Source: Aureispira sp. CCB-E (GTDB taxonomy: Bacteria > Bacteroidota > Bacteroidia > Chitinophagales > Saprospiraceae). From it: a stretch of 64,000 bases of DNA. Under the pieces are notes generated by a model. It had not been told where the DNA came from. It ran no database searches and saw only the letters and a list, made by a program, of their open reading frames with translations. The position numbers were made by a program, and so were the translations under genes. Within the stretch, counting starts at the first letter, position 1, and every line of letters begins with the position of its first letter. The stretch is taken from NCBI RefSeq assembly GCF_031326345.1, contig NZ_CP133671.1:558001-622000 (forward strand), in the 5' to 3' direction. Shown here piece by piece: positions 1 through 9,373 of the stretch.

Positions 1-176
1 AATACCTATTACAAATTTTTGAATATAGAGACAAAGAAGATGCGGCTCCTTTGCCACAGGTGCAAGATGAGATTAAACGAATTATTTTGCATCAACGTCG
101 CAATAAAATATTGCAAGACATTCGAAAAGAGGTATATGAGAAGGCAAAAAAAGAAGGTGCTTTTGAGGTTTATTAA
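1..176 (+). CDS. C-terminal end of a SurA/PpiC-like peptidylprolyl isomerase (truncated by window start)
   Basis: An open frame enters from the left edge (first full codon at base 3) and stops with TAA at 174-176, giving 57 visible residues that end in AFEVY. The fragment is a charged helical tail (QDEIKRIILHQRRNKILQDI) of the sort that closes SurA/PpiC-type periplasmic isomerases, where a last helix packs back on the N-terminal chaperone domain. The next gene downstream is a complete SurA-like isomerase, and Bacteroidota often carry two or three such genes in a row before moxR, which is the main reason for this call. The rotamase domain lies outside the window, so the assignment leans on context. 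Confidence 0.6.
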   Translation, partial: YLLQIFEYRDKEDAAPLPQVQDEIKRIILHQRRNKILQDIRKEVYEKAKKEGAFEVY

Positions 177-380
177 TATGATTTGCAAGGTATAATTTCA
201 AAAATTGAAAATTATAGATAGGTTATCCAAAGATAAAGCTTTACTTTTGTGTCCGAATTAACGTTTAAGTAATTAATAAGAATGTATACTCTTTATTGGA
301 AAGGTGTTTGATTATTCTTCAGATAAGAAATCAAAAGAAACCATGGAATATTACTATTAATAATAAGTATAAATATAATA

Positions 381-1772
381 ATGAAAAAAATTTGGATATT
401 GGTGCTATTGTGGGCTTTGGGTTCTGTATTGGTGTCAGCACAACGTCAACAAGTAGATAAAGTAATTGGAGTAGTTGGAAATCATATTATTTTACAGTCG
501 GATGTCGAAGCACAACTAAAAATGTTAGAAAGTCAAAGTCAAGGAGCTGATTTGCCTAAAGATGCTCGTTGGTTGGTTTTTGATCAACTATTGGCAAATG
601 CACTGATGTTGGCAGAAGCAGAGCAAGATAGTGTTGTGGTGGGAGATATGGAAGTTCAGGCTCAACTAGACAGTCGTGTAACCCAAATATTGGCGTATAT
701 GAACAACAATCCTGAAAAATTTAAAGAATTTTATGGGATGACACCTTTGGAAATGAAGGATTTTATGCGCGATCAAATGCGAGATCAGTTGGTACAACAA
801 CGCATGCAGCAACAAATTATGTCTTCTATTACGATTACGCCCAAAGAGGTAAAAGAATTTTTTAAGAATATCCCAAAAGATAGTTTGCCTTATTTTAATT
901 CAGAGGTAGAGTTAGCTGAAATTGTAATCAAACCTAAAATCAACCCTATTGAAGATGCAAAAGCTCGTAAAATGGCACGCAATCTAATGCTACAAATTGT
1001 AGAAGATAGCGTTGACTTTGCTGTACTTGCTAAGAAATATTCTGATGACCGTGCTTCTGCCGCATTGGGAGGTGATCTGGGCGTGCAACCCCGAGGTACA
1101 CTAGTACCTGAGTTTGAAGCGGCAGCTTATCAGTTGAAGCCGAATGAAGTTTCGGAAGTTGTTAAATCAGAATTTGGATATCATATTATTCAATTAATCA
1201 ATCGTTTGGGAAACACAATTAACACCAGACACATCTTGATTCGACCTGATATTACAACAGAAGATAGGGAAAAAGCTTACCAGAATTTGGATAGTATTCG
1301 CAATTTGATTTTGAGCGATAGTATTACCTTTGCAGAAGGAATTGCAACGTATTCGGAAGAGGATTTCAGCAAAACAAGAGCTGGACGAATTATGAACCCA
1401 ATGACTGGAGAACCTTATTTTGAATTGGGAGATTTGGAACCTTCTATTTATTTTGCAATTGATGGTTTGAACGAGGGCGATATTACGAAAGTAATTGAAT
1501 ATGAGACAAGAACTGGAGACAAACAATTTAGAATTGTTAAGTTGTTGAAGCGAACAGAACCACATGTAGCCAATCTACAAGATGATTATTCTAAGATCAG
1601 AACAGCTGCATTAGAATCTAAAAAAGGCCGTTATATCGTTGATTGGATTGACAAAAAAATAGCGGATAATTATATAGAAATAAAAATGGAAAATTTAGGA
1701 GATCAGTTGGAGGAAGCTAGAGCATCTGCGGCGTTGAAAAAGTGGTTTGATGCGAATAGTGTTCGCCCTTAA
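381..1772 (+). CDS. SurA-like periplasmic peptidylprolyl isomerase/chaperone
   Basis: A 463-residue protein with a signal peptide (residues 1-20, ending VLVSA). Residues 21-150 resemble the SurA N-terminal chaperone domain, starting with DKVIGVVGNHIILQSDVEAQ. Two parvulin-type PpiC domains follow, at about 176-275 (containing GGDLGVQPRGTLVPEFEAA and FGYHIIQL) and 281-390 (starting NTRHILI). SurA escorts outer-membrane proteins through the periplasm. The first parvulin domain has the canonical features; the second is divergent in its middle and may be non-catalytic, as in other SurA proteins. It follows the isomerase fragment and precedes moxR on the same strand, but a terminator at 1794-1826 separates it from moxR. 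The ATG at 381 is directly followed by the signal peptide. Confidence 0.9.
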   Translation: MKKIWILVLLWALGSVLVSAQRQQVDKVIGVVGNHIILQSDVEAQLKMLESQSQGADLPKDARWLVFDQLLANALMLAEAEQDSVVVGDMEVQAQLDSRVTQILAYMNNNPEKFKEFYGMTPLEMKDFMRDQMRDQLVQQRMQQQIMSSITITPKEVKEFFKNIPKDSLPYFNSEVELAEIVIKPKINPIEDAKARKMARNLMLQIVEDSVDFAVLAKKYSDDRASAALGGDLGVQPRGTLVPEFEAAAYQLKPNEVSEVVKSEFGYHIIQLINRLGNTINTRHILIRPDITTEDREKAYQNLDSIRNLILSDSITFAEGIATYSEEDFSKTRAGRIMNPMTGEPYFELGDLEPSIYFAIDGLNEGDITKVIEYETRTGDKQFRIVKLLKRTEPHVANLQDDYSKIRTAALESKKGRYIVDWIDKKIADNYIEIKMENLGDQLEEARASAALKKWFDANSVRP

Positions 1773-1793
1773 GTTATCTAAATCAAAAAAATT

Positions 1794-1826
1794 AAAGCTG
1801 TGTGTGCCAAACATACAGCTTTTTTT
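1794..1826 (+). terminator. intrinsic terminator after surA-like gene
   Basis: AAAGCTGTGTG pairs with CATACAGCTTT across a short loop (one G-T pair) and is followed by a run of T. It lies 22 bases past the stop codon of the isomerase gene. Confidence 0.85.
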
Positions 1827-2068
1827 GTAGTTAAAATGATGGGTTAGAGTTGGTCAATATTTCTCCCTCTGTTTATTGGAGGAAGTATTAAACATATTTT
1901 AACAGTCCAAAAAGAGGATATTGCCCCAAGTTTTTTATATTTTGAACCAAGATTAAGTAAGCAAAATAAACTTTATGCATTACAAACTGTTGTTGCTAAG
2001 GCAAGTAACGAAATAGATTTTTTTATTCTATTGAATTGCAGGTTGTAATATATGTAAAAATAAAAATA

Positions 2069-3031
2069 ATGAAATTTCAGAATGAAGTAGAAGCGGTTGA
2101 TGCATTGGCAGAATCGTATCAAAAGTTACGAGCAGAAATAGGTAAGGTAATTGTTGGTCAAGAAGATGTTGTCAAAACTGTACTGATTTCGCTGTTTTGT
2201 GATGGACATAGTTTATTGGTAGGTGTGCCTGGTTTGGCTAAGACCTTATTGGTGAATACAATTTCCAAAGCTTTGGACTTGGAGTTTAAACGCATTCAGT
2301 TTACGCCAGATTTGATGCCTTCAGATATTACAGGTTCAGAGGTGATGGATGAACAAAGAAATTTTTCTTTTCACAAAGGTCCTTTGTTTACCAATATTTT
2401 ATTGGCCGATGAGATTAACCGTACGCCCCCTAAAACACAAGCAGCTTTGTTGGAGGCCATGCAAGAGCGCAGTGTAACGGTTGCGGGGCATCGCCACTTA
2501 TTGCCAAAGCCATTCTTGGTACTAGCCACACAAAACCCAATTGAGCAAGAAGGAACCTATCCTTTGCCAGAAGCTCAATTAGACCGTTTTATGTTCAATA
2601 TTTTCTTAGATTATCCAAGTTATAGAGAAGAGGTAAATATTGTAAAAGGAACAACATCTATCAACAATCAAGAGGTGCACTCGGTGTTAACTGCTGCTGA
2701 AATCGTTTATTTTCAACAGTTGGTGCGTCAAATTCCTATTCCTGACAATGTATTGGAATATGCAGTAGGTTTGGTACACAAATCTCGCCCCAATACTGAA
2801 TTGGCAACGGATTTTGTTAATAATTATGTTTCTTGGGGAGCGGGACCTCGTGCATCACAGTGCTTGGTTATTGCTGCCAAATGTCATGCTGCAATTACAG
2901 GTAAATACTCGCCAGATATCGAAGATGTGAAGGCAATTGCAAAATATGTATTGCGCCATCGTGTGGTTCGTAATTATAAAGCAGAAGCAGAAGGTATTTC
3001 TATTGAGCAAGTTATTGAAAAATTATTCTAG
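2069..3031 (+). CDS. moxR: MoxR-family AAA+ ATPase
   Basis: A 320-residue AAA+ ATPase of the MoxR/RavA group. Walker A is GVPGLAKT (residues 52-59) and Walker B is LLADEIN (about 111-117); the sensor-1 region reads LATQNPIEQEGTYPLPEAQLDRF, which is diagnostic for MoxR. MoxR proteins are chaperone-like ATPases that usually act with VWA-domain partners; none is visible here, so the partner must be elsewhere. The start was set at the ATG at 2069 (MKFQNEVEAV) because the 11 extra codons upstream (from 2036) are lysine/valine-rich and not family-like. It follows the SurA-like genes, a common Bacteroidota arrangement. Confidence 0.93.
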   Translation: MKFQNEVEAVDALAESYQKLRAEIGKVIVGQEDVVKTVLISLFCDGHSLLVGVPGLAKTLLVNTISKALDLEFKRIQFTPDLMPSDITGSEVMDEQRNFSFHKGPLFTNILLADEINRTPPKTQAALLEAMQERSVTVAGHRHLLPKPFLVLATQNPIEQEGTYPLPEAQLDRFMFNIFLDYPSYREEVNIVKGTTSINNQEVHSVLTAAEIVYFQQLVRQIPIPDNVLEYAVGLVHKSRPNTELATDFVNNYVSWGAGPRASQCLVIAAKCHAAITGKYSPDIEDVKAIAKYVLRHRVVRNYKAEAEGISIEQVIEKLF

Positions 3032-3046
3032 TTGATGACATATATT

Positions 3047-3075
3047 AGAATAGTAGCAGTGTAGCTAACTATTCT
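3047..3075. repeat. short hairpin, possible relative of the TTAGCTGCG repeat family
   Basis: AGAATAGT and ACTATTCT form a perfect 8-base inverted repeat around a core containing GTAGCTAACTA. The core resembles one half of the palindromic repeat at 9352-9373. Membership in that family is tentative. Confidence 0.4.
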
Positions 3076-3093
3076 TAGAAAATATTTAATCGA

Positions 3094-3123
3094 AGAGGCA
3101 ACTTAATTTTTTAAGTTGCCTCT
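3094..3123. terminator. hairpin between convergent genes
   Basis: A perfect 13-base inverted repeat (AGAGGCAACTTAA / TTAAGTTGCCTCT) with a TTTT loop. It sits between moxR (plus) and the Omp28-like gene (minus), which converge, so it may end transcription from both sides. Neither side has a strong T-run, which lowers confidence that it is an efficient intrinsic terminator. Confidence 0.6.
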
Positions 3124-3223
3124 CTAATTGATGATAGCTTAGTTCTGAAAATACCACTGTTAAAACAAAAGAGACCTAGTGTATTCTGTTTCATTTTGTC
3201 CTTTCATTTGGTATTGCTAAATT

Positions 3224-5284
3224 TTAATCTACCTTCTCGACTCTGATATGCTTAACCTTATCCTCATAATGTACTTGAAATAAGTATAAACCAGCTGCAT
3301 AATTAGAAAGGTCAATAGTTGTGGAGCTATTTGTTTCTAAAAGTTGCCCTGCAAGATTGAATACTTTTGTAATAATTGAGCCATTATAATTGTTAACATC
3401 AATTTTTACTTGAGCATTGGTAGGGTTAGGATAAACAAGTACGTTAGCGGCGTTGTCTTCTATAGCAACTGTATTGGTCATTGTCATTAAATGCGTTTGT
3501 TCAGCATTGTAAATATAACGTTGCCCTCTAACTCCAATATACATGGCGTCATTGGTATCCATATATTTGGCAATAGCCGCAACCAACGTCACTTTATTGG
3601 GATTGATATTGGGAGGGAGGGTATATTGAAATTGGTGTTGATAATTACTGCCTGCACTAACGTGATGAGGAATAACCCCATCCACACCAAAGCAGCCACC
3701 TTCTACATAATCTCTTAATACATGACGATGCGTAAAACCAACAACCGAACTACCCGCTCCATAATAAGGATGACCAGTTGTTGTATTGTAATAATTAGCT
3801 TGATTCCAACCGCTGCCTTGACCAGTTAGGCTATCCTCAACAACCATTAATACAATGCGAGCATCTCCCGCTGAGTTATCACTATAATTAGCAGAAACGG
3901 TTGCGTTGATAACTCTTGTGTTGGGATTCCAAGAGTGTTGTATGTCAACATCAACAGGTGTAAAGCTATTTAATTGGTTGGATACTAAGGATGACCAACT
4001 TCCACGCCCAGAAGGTTCTTGGGTATACGTTGTACCAGAAGTACTATTTTTTCGATCAATCATTCCTGAAGGATAAGCAGCTACAGAAAATGCTGTTCGA
4101 AGCCCATCGTTGAATTCCATAGAGTCTCCATCGTGAATGGCTACAGGAATCAAGTTACTACCATGTTGGGCAACTAAATTTTCCATGATCACTGCTCCAT
4201 CAATACAGTAGCCACACCAAGTACCTGTGAATTCTTCTAGGAGTATTTTTTTAGGACTGCTATTGTTGTTAATGCCTGTGATGTATTCGGTTAAAACATT
4301 ATTGCAACTCATCTCATCTGGCATACCATTTACGTTGCTGACCCAGACTCTTAATTCATATTGATCATTAGGGCTACTAATGTGAATAGGAACTGTATGT
4401 GTCCAAAAGCTTTTTTGAGAATTACTGGCATTAACACCAGAAATAGAAGCAGTTTGTGTAGGACCATTATTCAAGCTATAGTTAATATCATAAGAAGTCA
4501 GAGAAGCATCGCCTTCGTTTCTTACAGAACCTTTTAAGGTATGGTTTCCTATGGAAAGATGATTGTCGATATCAATCCCAATTAAGGAAGCATCATGAAC
4601 GATGGGAGCGTTCCAACGAAAACGATGTACCTCGTACAATGCTTTGTCCCAACTGGGATCAGATGGAATATAGTTCGGGCTTCCTGCTATTTGAGTACCT
4701 AAGGTGCCTGTTGCATTTTCACAGCCAATAGTTGTATTGAGCATCGGATAGAAGGAGGAAGAGGGAAGGATATTATTATCTATAACAACGATTTCAAAAT
4801 CACCACAGTTTTCATATAAATTAAGGCTGACAGTTATATCGTCTTGCCAAGGCGCTGCACCAGGATAGTTTAATCCTGCCCAAGTAATTTGATGAACTCG
4901 ATTGGGGGCAGTTCCGTAGGTTTTGGTAGAAATAGTACTTGCTGTTGTAAAGTCATCCCAAAGCGCATAAATGGCATTGTTGGGACCTGAAGTATTGGGC
5001 AATGCCGTATTGGAATTAATAGAAGCAGCACTTGCTGTATTAAAAGTAATGTATCCACTATGTGCAATTCGATAACTGCTAACAGATTGCCCATAAAAGT
5101 CAAAATTGAAAGGCAAATCCTGTTCGTCAGAAAGATTTGTACCAAGGCTAAAAAATTTATAAATATATGCCCCAGACCAATAATCTCCATCATCCCCGAT
5201 ATAAGTAGAAACGGTATAGTTTTGTGCTTGTAAGTACTGTAAGCAAGTTGCTAGAAGGTAAAGAATAAGTAGATAAGTTTTCAT
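3224..5284 (-). CDS. exported Omp28-like thiol-fold protein with T9SS sorting domain
   Basis: A 686-residue protein with a signal peptide (cleavage near residue 20, LQA|QNY). The N-terminal 220 residues look like a lectin/jellyroll-type surface domain with aromatic-rich strands. Residues about 225-335 form a CARDB-like beta domain. An Omp28-related thioredoxin-like domain starts near 345 with EEFTGTWCGYC, the CxxC being Cys357 and Cys360. The last ~70 residues (VYPNPTNAQVKIDV, then GQLLET and YAAGLYLFQV) match the type A T9SS sorting domain, so export across the outer membrane and cleavage of the tail are expected. Omp28 of Porphyromonas is a surface protein; the CxxC suggests a redox or structural role here. 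It has no operon partner: 887 bases without a clear gene lie upstream. Confidence 0.85.
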   Translation of the reverse strand: MKTYLLILYLLATCLQYLQAQNYTVSTYIGDDGDYWSGAYIYKFFSLGTNLSDEQDLPFNFDFYGQSVSSYRIAHSGYITFNTASAASINSNTALPNTSGPNNAIYALWDDFTTASTISTKTYGTAPNRVHQITWAGLNYPGAAPWQDDITVSLNLYENCGDFEIVVIDNNILPSSSFYPMLNTTIGCENATGTLGTQIAGSPNYIPSDPSWDKALYEVHRFRWNAPIVHDASLIGIDIDNHLSIGNHTLKGSVRNEGDASLTSYDINYSLNNGPTQTASISGVNASNSQKSFWTHTVPIHISSPNDQYELRVWVSNVNGMPDEMSCNNVLTEYITGINNNSSPKKILLEEFTGTWCGYCIDGAVIMENLVAQHGSNLIPVAIHDGDSMEFNDGLRTAFSVAAYPSGMIDRKNSTSGTTYTQEPSGRGSWSSLVSNQLNSFTPVDVDIQHSWNPNTRVINATVSANYSDNSAGDARIVLMVVEDSLTGQGSGWNQANYYNTTTGHPYYGAGSSVVGFTHRHVLRDYVEGGCFGVDGVIPHHVSAGSNYQHQFQYTLPPNINPNKVTLVAAIAKYMDTNDAMYIGVRGQRYIYNAEQTHLMTMTNTVAIEDNAANVLVYPNPTNAQVKIDVNNYNGSIITKVFNLAGQLLETNSSTTIDLSNYAAGLYLFQVHYEDKVKHIRVEKVD

Positions 5285-5555
5285 TGAGCTGTTATTTTTT
5301 ATGAAATATTAATTAGGTGTACGAGTAGAGATACTATTTCTAATAGTGGGACGCTAGAACAATATTGAGCAATCAAGAAAAAACAATGATTCTAAGTAAT
5401 AGTCTATTTTGTTGCTTGATTCTAATCAATAAGTGAGGATAGGTATGTGATTAGAAACTGTATTTTGTGTTTTAAAAAAGAGATAATAAAGATTATGTAA
5501 GTAAATTTTGTATAAGCAGTAAAAATCATCTAATCGCAGTGTTGGGTCTTGATTA

Positions 5556-5620
5556 CCTTCGGTGCTACTTCGTGGTTTGCTTCTTTTATCAAGAACCCGA
5601 AGGCTCACGCAGTAAAAGAA
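5556..5620. other. interleaved inverted repeats, pseudoknot-like
   Basis: CCTTCGG (5556-5562) pairs with CCGAAGG (5597-5603), and TTCTTTTA (5581-5588) pairs with TAAAAGAA (5613-5620). The order a-b-a'-b' is that of an H-type pseudoknot. Function unknown; chance occurrence is possible in AT-rich DNA, less so for the GC-rich arm. Confidence 0.35.
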
Positions 5621-5708
5621 GAGCAGAAGAGTAAATTACTCCCTAGTGTTAAAAATCAAAAGATATCGTAACTGTTCTCATAACTTTTTACATGCATAAC
5701 CTTTAATA

Positions 5709-5745
5709 CATAGTGTAGTACTTAGCTGCGCTGCTACTTTATGGT
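5709..5745 (+). repeat. dispersed TTAGCTGCG repeat, copy 1
   Basis: Contains GTAGTACTTAGCTGCG followed by CTGCTACTTTATGG. The core recurs at 9352-9373, 47091-47127 (reverse) and 52233-52270, always between genes. Confidence 0.6.
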
Positions 5746-6171
5746 CGTGGGTTTTTAGCTTGATTATAAATTCTTTAAGGAATTAAGTAGTAATAATAAT
5801 ATATTATTATTAATCAAATTGATACGTTTTTTTTACGAAATAATGATAGCGAATAACCATATTAAATTTAATGAATTTTGATTGTAAAAAAGAATAAATA
5901 CTCATTTAGTATTTCAAAATATCACTCGTTGAACATTCTAATGAATCGTGCTGTTGATAATACAGGTAGGGCAATCTGTTTATGATAAAAAACACTTCAA
6001 AGGTGGTGGAAGAAAAAGGATACCATGTTCTTTCTTTTAATCCACTTCAAAAAATAATGATAAACGCTATTTGGCGAAAATGTAAGTCCTTTTGGCAAGA
6101 AAATGCTCCTGTTGTTAAGATCAAAAGGCTTAAATTTGATAAAAATCACACATTTAAAATACGATATTAAG

Positions 6172-6879
6172 ATGAAAAATTTACTACTTATAGTAACACT
6201 ATTGGCTTTCCAAACTGGTTTGTTGGCGCAAGTACCAGAATTTACATTTAAAGTAACAGAAGAAACTCGTTCTATGAGCAAAGGTTCTGCAAATGCCTTG
6301 GTCGTTAGTTGGCCCAAAGCTTCGGCAAAGACGATTGCTAAAAATTGGAAAAGTTATGCTAAAAAATACAAAGGTAAACTTAGTTATGATCGCAAACAAG
6401 GAGAGTATTTTTTGGACAATGCAGAGTTGAAGGAAATGAGTGAAAACATGGTTGACGTTCGTGCCAAAATCAATCAAAAAGGAGATGGAGCAGAACTTGT
6501 CGTTTGGTTTAATTTGGGGGTTACTTATTTGTCCTCCAAAGATCACCCTGAGCGTTATCCTGCTGCTGAGAAATTTTTGCGCCAATTTGATTTGATGGTT
6601 TATGCAGAACTAATGAAAGAACAACTCAAAATAGAGGAGAAGAAATTGAAGATAATGAATAAGGAGTTGAAAAAAATCGAACGAGCACAGAAAAAAGAAG
6701 AACGAAGAATAGAAAAAGAGAAGAAAGCCATTGAAAAAGCTCAAAAATCAATTGACGAATCTCAGAAAGTGATAGAAGAACAAAATGAAGCCAAGGAAAA
6801 ACAAGCTTCTGAAATGGAATATCAAAATCAATTGATCGACAAAATCAATGCAAAAATCAAAGAAGCAAAGAAAAAATAG
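6172..6879 (+). CDS. exported protein with C-terminal coiled coil, function unknown
   Basis: A 235-residue protein beginning with a signal peptide (MKNLLLIVTLLAFQTGLLAQ). Residues 21-145 form a mixed alpha/beta domain (VPEFTFKVTEETRSMSKGS, then VVSWPKASAKTIAKNW). From about 150 to the end it is a lysine/glutamate-rich heptad-like helix (EEKKLKIMNKELKKIE), almost certainly a long coiled coil in the periplasm or at the outer membrane. I do not recognise the family. The start was moved from 6103 to the ATG at 6172 because only this one begins a signal peptide. The stop codon overlaps the left end of an inverted-repeat element (6877-7042). Confidence 0.8.
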   Translation: MKNLLLIVTLLAFQTGLLAQVPEFTFKVTEETRSMSKGSANALVVSWPKASAKTIAKNWKSYAKKYKGKLSYDRKQGEYFLDNAELKEMSENMVDVRAKINQKGDGAELVVWFNLGVTYLSSKDHPERYPAAEKFLRQFDLMVYAELMKEQLKIEEKKLKIMNKELKKIERAQKKEERRIEKEKKAIEKAQKSIDESQKVIEEQNEAKEKQASEMEYQNQLIDKINAKIKEAKKK

Positions 6880-7042
6880 ATATTATCACGAATTGGTTTT
6901 ATGAGAAATAAAAATATTGATTTTCCAATTTATCAAGGCGAAAAAAACGAGCATACTCGTAGGTCTTTGAGTCTTTTTTCAACGCAGAGAAATTGGAAAA
7001 TGCTATTTTTTAGCCGTACAAATTAATTCTTGATAATGTCTA
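6877..7042. repeat. 166-base inverted-repeat element
   Basis: The outer 18 bases at each end (6877-6894 and 7025-7042) are inverted copies with 16 of 18 matching; an inner pair ATTTTCCAATTT (6920-6931) / AAATTGGAAAAT (6990-7001) is perfect. The left end contains the TAG stop of the preceding gene. It could be a MITE-like element or a large 3' UTR fold; no second copy is present in this window. Confidence 0.5.
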
Positions 7043-7078
7043 ATAATCACCAATGATTTTTTTTCCATGAAATAAATA

Positions 7079-7116
7079 GAAGCCATATTCTCTAAGGATA
7101 TGGCTTCCTTCTTCTT
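7079..7116 (+). terminator. intrinsic terminator
   Basis: GAAGCCATAT (7079-7088) pairs perfectly with ATATGGCTTC (7098-7107), followed by CTTCTTCTT. Likely the real transcription end for the coiled-coil protein gene ending at 6879. Confidence 0.75.
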
Positions 7117-7245
7117 AAGGAACTGTGAGGATTGTTGATAATTGTGTTATAATTAAACTAATTTCGAGAAAAGTGTTGTAGAATTATTGTCAGTTCTCTC
7201 AAAAAGCACGTCTTTTGTATCGTTAAAAAAAAATATCGACGTACA

Positions 7246-9159
7246 GTGCAGAACAAAATATATTCAACTCTTATAGGTTATTGGTGGAGCATTTGTTTTT
7301 TAGGTTTAGTATTCAGTTGTGCAGAACCTAGAGCGCCCGAAGGAGGACCTCAAGATAAGCAGCCCCCTAGAATCCATACCAAAAAATATTCGACACCCAA
7401 CCCAAGTACCAACTTTAGAGACAACCAAGTTATTCTTACTTTTGATGAGTGGGTCAAATTGGAGGCGGCATACACACAAGTTGTTATTTCTCCTCCTTTA
7501 GAAAAAAGACCAGATATAAAAGTTAGAAATAAATCTGTTGTTGTAGAATGGAAGGAGCCTCTAAAAGATAGTACCACCTATATCATTCACTTTGGTGATG
7601 CAATTAAAGATATTACCGAAGGAAATAGTGCCTCCAATCTAAAAATGGTTTTTTCTACTGGGCCTCAGTTGGATTCGCTATCTTGTTCTGGGCAGATTGT
7701 TGATGCCGAAACAAGAGCCCCAAAAGCGGATGTTTGGGTCATGTTGTATCAAAATTTAGCTGACAGTGTGCCTAAAACCGAAAAACCATACTATTTTACC
7801 AAAACAGATGCACGAGGCAATTTTAAATTGGAGTACCTCAAGAAGGGGCGTTATAGAATATTTGCTTTGGATGATAAGAACAGAGATTATAAGTACAACC
7901 AAAATAATGAGTCCATTGCGTTTTTAGATTCTTCTTTTCAGATTAATGACACCATACAACCTGTGTTTCGGTTAAGAATGTTTCAAGAGCGAGCTGAAAC
8001 AAGAGTTCTTAGTAGTAAACTAGAAGCATACGGAGCTTTAAAAGTGACTTTAAATAATAAGGTTCAAAGTCCTAATCGCATTCAATTATTAGATGCTCCT
8101 AGTGATTTTAAAACTTGGATAGAACAAGGACAAGATACTTTCAGATTATGGTTTGATGGAACCATGCCCGATACAGGAAAGTGGGTGTTTGTACTGCAAA
8201 ATGAAGCTGAAAACTTGAAAGATACCCTAGAAGTTAAAGCAAAGGAGCGTCGTGCGTACCTTGAAACAGCTACTAATTTGAGATGGTATAAAAAAAGAGC
8301 ACGTCCCGCATCTTCAGAAGGAAAAAGCAGCAAAGGTCCTGTCGTTGTCTTGCTTCCATTACAAGATACGCTTGCCATTGAACAGCATCCTTTTGAAAAT
8401 TTAAAACTTCATTTCACAAGACCAATTGTGGCTGTAGATACCAATCAAATTCTACTATTAAGAGATACTAGCTTATCCGTGGTCAAAATGAAAATAACAG
8501 AAATAATCGATAGCCTTACAGAGGAAATAAGCCTAGATACAATCTATGAGGAGGTGTTGCAAGATACTTTTTTGCCTGTTCCCAGACCTTCTATTGCCAT
8601 TCAACAACACTTAGAGTTAGAGTATCAATGGCAAATTGGTGCTCGATATAAATTGATGATTTTGCCTGAAGGAGTAACGGATTATTTAGGTTTGATGAAT
8701 CAAGATACATTATCTAGAATTTATACGATTAACCCAGAGGATAAGTATGGGAGCGTAACAGCCGTTATCAAAAATGCTGATAGTACGCTACAATATGTGG
8801 TGCAGTTGTTAGATTCTAAAGGCAATTTAGTGCAAGAAGCAATTGTAAAGGACTCTACTCAAATGACTTTTATTTATAAAAACATTCCTACGGATACTTA
8901 TACAATTCGAGTGATTCATGATGCATTGCCAAATGGTCGTTGGGATGTCGGAAGTTATGAGGAGAATCGACAGGCTGAATTGACTACTAGCACGAAGCCA
9001 ATTAATTTAAATCCTGGATGGGAAAATATGATGGAATTAGACTTGACCCCCGTCGAGCTTAGTCGTGACTCTCAATCTAAACGGAAAAAAGGATTTTCAG
9101 AAGAGGTTGAAGACGATACCATAGATGAGAAGATAAAGGAAAACAAGAAAGAGAAATAG
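7246..9159 (+). CDS. Ig-like domain lipoprotein of Bacteroidota type
   Basis: A 637-residue protein starting at a GTG codon (MQNKIYSTLIGYWWSICFLG), followed by a lipobox LVFSC with Cys25 as the lipidated residue. An early PEGGPQD segment then leads into an SbsA/Big_5-like Ig domain (about 36-140, with VILTFDEWV and STTYIIHFGDAI). A carboxypeptidase-regulatory-like beta domain follows (about 150-245: TDARGNFKLEYLKKGRYRI), then two further beta regions and a lysine/glutamate-rich tail. Proteins of this layout are common, uncharacterised lipoproteins in Bacteroidota. No ATG gives the lipoprotein signal, hence the GTG start. The gene stands alone between two large intergenic regions. Confidence 0.8.
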   Translation: MQNKIYSTLIGYWWSICFLGLVFSCAEPRAPEGGPQDKQPPRIHTKKYSTPNPSTNFRDNQVILTFDEWVKLEAAYTQVVISPPLEKRPDIKVRNKSVVVEWKEPLKDSTTYIIHFGDAIKDITEGNSASNLKMVFSTGPQLDSLSCSGQIVDAETRAPKADVWVMLYQNLADSVPKTEKPYYFTKTDARGNFKLEYLKKGRYRIFALDDKNRDYKYNQNNESIAFLDSSFQINDTIQPVFRLRMFQERAETRVLSSKLEAYGALKVTLNNKVQSPNRIQLLDAPSDFKTWIEQGQDTFRLWFDGTMPDTGKWVFVLQNEAENLKDTLEVKAKERRAYLETATNLRWYKKRARPASSEGKSSKGPVVVLLPLQDTLAIEQHPFENLKLHFTRPIVAVDTNQILLLRDTSLSVVKMKITEIIDSLTEEISLDTIYEEVLQDTFLPVPRPSIAIQQHLELEYQWQIGARYKLMILPEGVTDYLGLMNQDTLSRIYTINPEDKYGSVTAVIKNADSTLQYVVQLLDSKGNLVQEAIVKDSTQMTFIYKNIPTDTYTIRVIHDALPNGRWDVGSYEENRQAELTTSTKPINLNPGWENMMELDLTPVELSRDSQSKRKKGFSEEVEDDTIDEKIKENKKEK

Positions 9160-9351
9160 GTTTTTTGTTGAAAATTTACTTTTTGAATATGTAATTATTT
9201 GCTTAGTAGGTTTTTGTGTGTTTAGTGTTCGTTTTGAAAATCAAAGTTGAGGCTTTTTTTTGACTAGAATTGCTTCTCGCAATCGTTTATTTTTGCGCTA
9301 CAAAAGATAGATGATGTAATATTGAAGTACATGTCTGATATTTTAATACAA

Positions 9352-9373
9352 TAGTTAGCTGCGCAGCTAACTA
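9352..9373. repeat. palindromic TTAGCTGCG repeat, copy 2
   Basis: AGTTAGCTGCGCAGCTAACT (9353-9372) is a perfect 20-base palindrome; one more pair extends it on each side. It shares TTAGCTGCG with the copies at 5709, 47091 and 52233. Confidence 0.65.

Larger units (their letters stand above)
5285..6171. other. 887-base intergenic region between divergent genes
   Basis: No convincing gene. It contains a dispersed repeat (5709-5745) and a locally GC-richer patch (5540-5640) with two interleaved inverted repeats. Short reading frames at 5426-5608 (minus) and 5982-6170 (plus) have no recognisable features. The rest is A+T-rich and probably carries the divergent promoters of the flanking genes; I could not place them with confidence. 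Confidence 0.7.

Noticed and set aside
5426-5608. 60-codon minus-strand frame in the 5285-6171 gap
   Set aside because: It covers the interleaved inverted repeats and has no recognisable protein features.
5982-6170. 62-codon plus-strand frame just before the coiled-coil protein gene
   Set aside because: No family features, low-complexity composition, and the gene at 6172 begins with its own signal peptide start. It looks like leader DNA.
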